NCBI GenBank assembly: GCA_030672465.1
Contig: DAOVGJ010000075.1
Coordinates: 1 to 7,313, forward strand
DNA: 7,313 bases
Source of the DNA: Pseudomonadota bacterium
GTDB taxonomy: Bacteria > Desulfobacterota > BSN033 > WVXP01 > G020346125
Reading direction: 5' to 3'
Shown: positions 5,217 through 7,313 of the stretch, one piece after another
Position numbering within the stretch: position 1 is the first letter of the stretch
Layout of the letters: each line of letters starts with the position of its first letter
Program-made: the position numbers and the translations under genes
Notes under the pieces: generated by a model
Told to the model about the DNA's origin: nothing
The model's database searches: none
Seen by the model: only the letters and a program-made list of their open reading frames with translations

Positions 5217-6365
5217 TTATATATACCTTTCCATAAAGTTGGCAATGGTCTCTTCGACCTTTTGCGGTGATGCGGCCCCTATCTTGTTGAGGAAATCCTG
5301 CACCTGTTGGAAAAGCAGGGGATTGTTGAGGTCATCCAATTTCCGATAAAGTCCAGCGCGTCTCCCCAGGCGATAATTGAGTCTCTCCTCTTCTGGAAGC
5401 GCCAAATATCGATCGATGATCCCTCTCATCTTCGCTTTGTCACCCGGCAATTGCCCCTCCACCTGCTCCAAGAGGTTTAGAACGTGATCACTGGTAAAAT
5501 AGCTCTTAATGCCATGGAGCCCATCGATGAACAACCCCTCCTCCCTTATGATTTCATCATCGGAAGACAGGACGAATTCATTCGCTTCGACCTTTCCGTA
5601 CAACGGCATATCCTTGAGAACCTTCAGGGTCCTGACCCGAATGAAATGAGGGTCGATTTGGTTCAGGACCTTGGCCGTCTCAATGGCGTGGGGTTTCCAC
5701 ATCCCCTTTCCCCCCAGACCCAAGATCACGTATTCGGAAAGCTCCAAACCGGATGCCTTCACCTTCTTTCCCGCCTCGATATGTTCCCTCGCCGTTACCC
5801 CCTTCTTCATGAACGCCAAAAGGCGATCATATCCCGACTCTAAGCCGATGTGAACCCTTGATAATCCCGCTTCCCTAAGCGCCTTGAGCTTTCCGAGTTC
5901 CGTCCTATAAACCGCCTTCGACCTTGCATAGGTCGTAATCCTTTTGACATTCGGAAGGGTCTCCCTCAGAAAGGTAATGATCGCTGCCAGGTCTTCGGCC
6001 TGCATCCTCAGGTTATCGCCGTCTTGAAGAAAGACGTTTTTGCTCCCGCCGTAAAGCCAAAGGGCAACCCTCCTAAAGGCCTCGTTGTAAAGATCAGGCC
6101 TGTCAAAAATGGTCTGAACTACTGAGGTATCGATCTCCCCCGCAAGACCCGCGTTCCATGATATTGCCTTTATCTCCTGGCTGATCTCCTTGACAGTCCT
6201 AATATCCTCCTTAACCTCATCCACCGACCTCACGCTAAAACGCTCCCCCTTATAGGTTCGGCAAAAGGCGCACCGATTCCATGGGCAATTGCGGGTAACC
6301 CGAATGAGGAGGCTGTAAGCCTCGTTGGGAGGTCTAATGGGACCCTGTTCAAAGGTAAATTCCAT
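5217..6365 (-). CDS. Radical SAM protein with Cx4Cx2C cluster motif
   Basis: This 382-residue protein carries C27-PWNR-C32-AF-C35, which should bind the 4Fe-4S cluster that cleaves S-adenosylmethionine. The first spacing is four residues rather than the usual three, as in the family whose members start GPIxRPPxEAxSLL. Other family-like blocks are FLQDGDNL (112-119), TTYARSK (144-150), HIGLESGYD (172-180) and LGLGG (215-219). About 100 C-terminal residues form a helical tail. No B12-binding or TRAM domain is visible, and the substrate is unknown. It starts 17 nt after the HD-domain gene stop, so the two are probably co-translated. The ATG at 6365 fits the family N-terminus; an upstream TTG at 6398, overlapping the HD gene and preceded by GGAGGA six nucleotides away, is a serious alternative that adds 11 residues. 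Confidence 0.9.
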   Translation of the reverse strand: MEFTFEQGPIRPPNEAYSLLIRVTRNCPWNRCAFCRTYKGERFSVRSVDEVKEDIRTVKEISQEIKAISWNAGLAGEIDTSVVQTIFDRPDLYNEAFRRVALWLYGGSKNVFLQDGDNLRMQAEDLAAIITFLRETLPNVKRITTYARSKAVYRTELGKLKALREAGLSRVHIGLESGYDRLLAFMKKGVTAREHIEAGKKVKASGLELSEYVILGLGGKGMWKPHAIETAKVLNQIDPHFIRVRTLKVLKDMPLYGKVEANEFVLSSDDEIIREEGLFIDGLHGIKSYFTSDHVLNLLEQVEGQLPGDKAKMRGIIDRYLALPEEERLNYRLGRRAGLYRKLDDLNNPLLFQQVQDFLNKIGAASPQKVEETIANFMERYI

Positions 6366-6382
6366 CTTCCGCCAATTCCCCC

Positions 6383-6925
6383 TCAGTTCCAGAGGCAAAT
6401 CAAATCCTCCGGCTCTATATCCAACTTCGAAAAGATCTTCTTCTCAATGCGGTTGCTGAACGATTCCATTCGATCCATCCACTTTTTTCCCTCTTCGTCC
6501 CTACAATATCTCGCCCTGAGGTCATCAAACCTCTCCCTCAAGGTCACAACCTGATCGTGACGGACCCTCTTATCCGAATAATTGACCACCTCTTCCTCCG
6601 AAACCCTTGGTGAATCCGAATCCTTCAGGAGGAAAACGTGTTGCCGTACGATCTCCGCTATTCGGGTATACCCAAGCTTGCTCAATAATCGGTGAGCCGT
6701 CACGCTGTGATCCTCACCGGAATCGAGGCTTTCAGCTTTGGTGATATCGTGAAGCAAGGCTGCAGCCTCCACCTCATCCAGGTTCAAGTTCTCACCCTTT
6801 CGGTTCAACGCCGTCGAAATGGAAAGGGCAACCTCGGCTACCTTCATACAATGTTGGATGATATGTTCCCTCCCATTGTATCGTTTCATTAAATCCAAAC
6901 ATTCCCCCTTCGATGGAACTCTCAT
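6383..6925 (-). CDS. HD-domain (HDIG-type) metal-dependent phosphohydrolase
   Basis: The 180-residue protein shows the HD metal-binding pattern: H25, the paired H59-D60 in AALLHDITK, further histidines H73 and H96, and D118 in VNYSDKR. Such small cytosolic proteins hydrolyse phosphate esters, often of nucleotides, but the substrate is not predictable. The C-terminal 60 residues are a charged helical tail. I chose ATG 6925 (MRVPSKGECLDLMKRYNG) because this is where relatives begin. The open frame runs on to 7225 through an M at 6964, but the extra 100 codons cross a likely promoter, a palindrome and repeat sequence, so they are unlikely to be translated. Neither ATG has a strong Shine-Dalgarno (GGCGGA lies upstream of 6925). 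The radical SAM gene follows 17 nt downstream, making a likely two-gene operon. Confidence 0.88.
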   Translation of the reverse strand: MRVPSKGECLDLMKRYNGREHIIQHCMKVAEVALSISTALNRKGENLNLDEVEAAALLHDITKAESLDSGEDHSVTAHRLLSKLGYTRIAEIVRQHVFLLKDSDSPRVSEEEVVNYSDKRVRHDQVVTLRERFDDLRARYCRDEEGKKWMDRMESFSNRIEKKIFSKLDIEPEDLICLWN

Positions 6926-6994
6926 TCCCCGATTCCGCCGTTTCCCCAAAGGACCCTGCTTCATCCTATGAATTACTGCATTCCTTCCAGTAAA

Positions 6995-7023
6995 AACATA
7001 TACTTCACTATTATCCCTGTCAA
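6995..7023 (-). promoter_or_regulatory. Sigma70-type promoter for the HD/radical SAM operon
   Basis: TTGACA (7018-7023, perfect -35) and TATGTT (6995-7000, four of six -10 positions) are spaced by 17 nt on the minus strand. The predicted start near 6988 is about 60 nt ahead of the ATG at 6925. This supports that start and argues against the long upstream extension of the frame. Confidence 0.6.
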
Positions 7024-7105
7024 GTAAGCCAAATGAGATCTCTGAGAAAGGAGCTCTTCGCTTCTCAAAATATTTTTTCGACCATTCTAAAGTTCGCTTC
7101 ACTGC

Positions 7106-7129
7106 AAAGTAGCGCTTAAGCGCTACTTT
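7106..7129. repeat. Perfect 24-bp palindrome upstream of the HD gene
   Basis: The half-site AAAGTAGCGCTT is followed without spacer by its exact reverse complement, giving 24 symmetric bases centred between 7117 and 7118. It lies about 85 nt upstream of the predicted -35 box of the HD-gene promoter. It could be an operator for a dimeric regulator, a cruciform site or part of an intergenic repeat. Only one copy is visible in the window. Confidence 0.85.
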
Positions 7130-7143
7130 TGGTGCTGCCGTTA

Positions 7144-7165
7144 TGCGGTGCTGCAGTGCTGCGGT
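7144..7165. repeat. CTGCAGCACCGC module, inverted copy
   Basis: tgcggtgctgcagtg (7144-7158) is the exact reverse complement of 2553-2567, and tgcagtgctgcgg (7153-7165) is the exact reverse complement of 2579-2591. The two elements, one beyond selB and one upstream of the HD gene, belong to the same short repeat family. Here the module lies directly next to the terminal 141-bp repeat. Confidence 0.7.
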
Positions 7166-7172
7166 TTGAAGG

Positions 7173-7313
7173 ATGGTATTACGCTCAGGGACAACGGTTT
7201 TCTCCAGTAACCCAGGAAATTCCATAACGAAAAAATCTTAACCCCGTTGTTGCAAAAATGTTGACATCAGAAAGAGGCAGAATTTCTGAGATATTGAAAG
7301 GCCTGCAATAAAT
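7173..7313. repeat. Terminal direct repeat, right copy (identical to 1-141)
   Basis: All 141 bases match positions 1-141. The minus-strand frame that continues upstream from the HD-domain gene begins inside this copy (ATG at 7225). I regard that as a spurious extension, not a gene part. No gene is supported between 6926 and 7313. Confidence 0.95.

Noticed and set aside
6926..7225. A 100-codon open extension upstream of the HD-domain gene, starting at an ATG inside the terminal repeat
   Set aside because: It crosses a likely promoter, the 24-bp palindrome and a repeat module, its translation has no family-like features, and the conserved HD protein begins naturally at 6925.

Overview
This 7.3 kb window looks like bacterial chromosomal DNA. 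I suspect an anaerobic deltaproteobacterium (Desulfobacterota) or a close relative, but this rests on the general look of the proteins and intergenic repeats, not on a phylogenetic marker. All six confident genes lie on the minus strand. Three to five sigma70-type promoters and two clear intrinsic terminators divide them into small transcription units.

In transcription order (right to left) the genes are as follows. First comes a two-gene unit: an HD-domain phosphohydrolase (6383-6925) followed 17 nt later by a radical SAM protein (5217-6365). Next is a monocistronic HU-type nucleoid protein (4697-4969) with a near-consensus promoter, a leader hairpin, a strong Shine-Dalgarno and a UUCG-loop terminator. 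Then comes SelB, the selenocysteine-specific elongation factor (2596-4509), which implies that the organism makes selenoproteins. It is followed by an HNH endonuclease (1358-1882) with its own promoter. Last is a HIT-family nucleotide hydrolase (356-838), possibly preceded by a 32-codon small ORF (849-947). Apart from the HD/radical SAM pair, the genes do not form one pathway.

The intergenic regions are the most unusual part. They hold a mosaic of repeats: a 14-bp tandem triplet (212-253), a nested inverted-repeat block (1091-1284), 108-bp tandem units with CGTG-rich hexamers (2106-2506), dispersed CGCTCAG modules (four sites), CTGCAGCACCGC modules (2547-2594 and, inverted, 7144-7165) and a perfect 24-bp palindrome (7106-7129).

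The first and last 141 bases are identical, so the contig closes into a 7172-bp circle. There is no replication, mobilisation or integration gene. The likeliest explanation is an assembly loop through a 141-base overlap in repeat-rich DNA. A tandem duplication or an excised circle cannot be excluded. I found no clear new defence, mobile or biosynthetic system here. The best leads are the repeat mosaic, the coding-like remnant at 5068-5216 and the small ORF ahead of the HIT gene.
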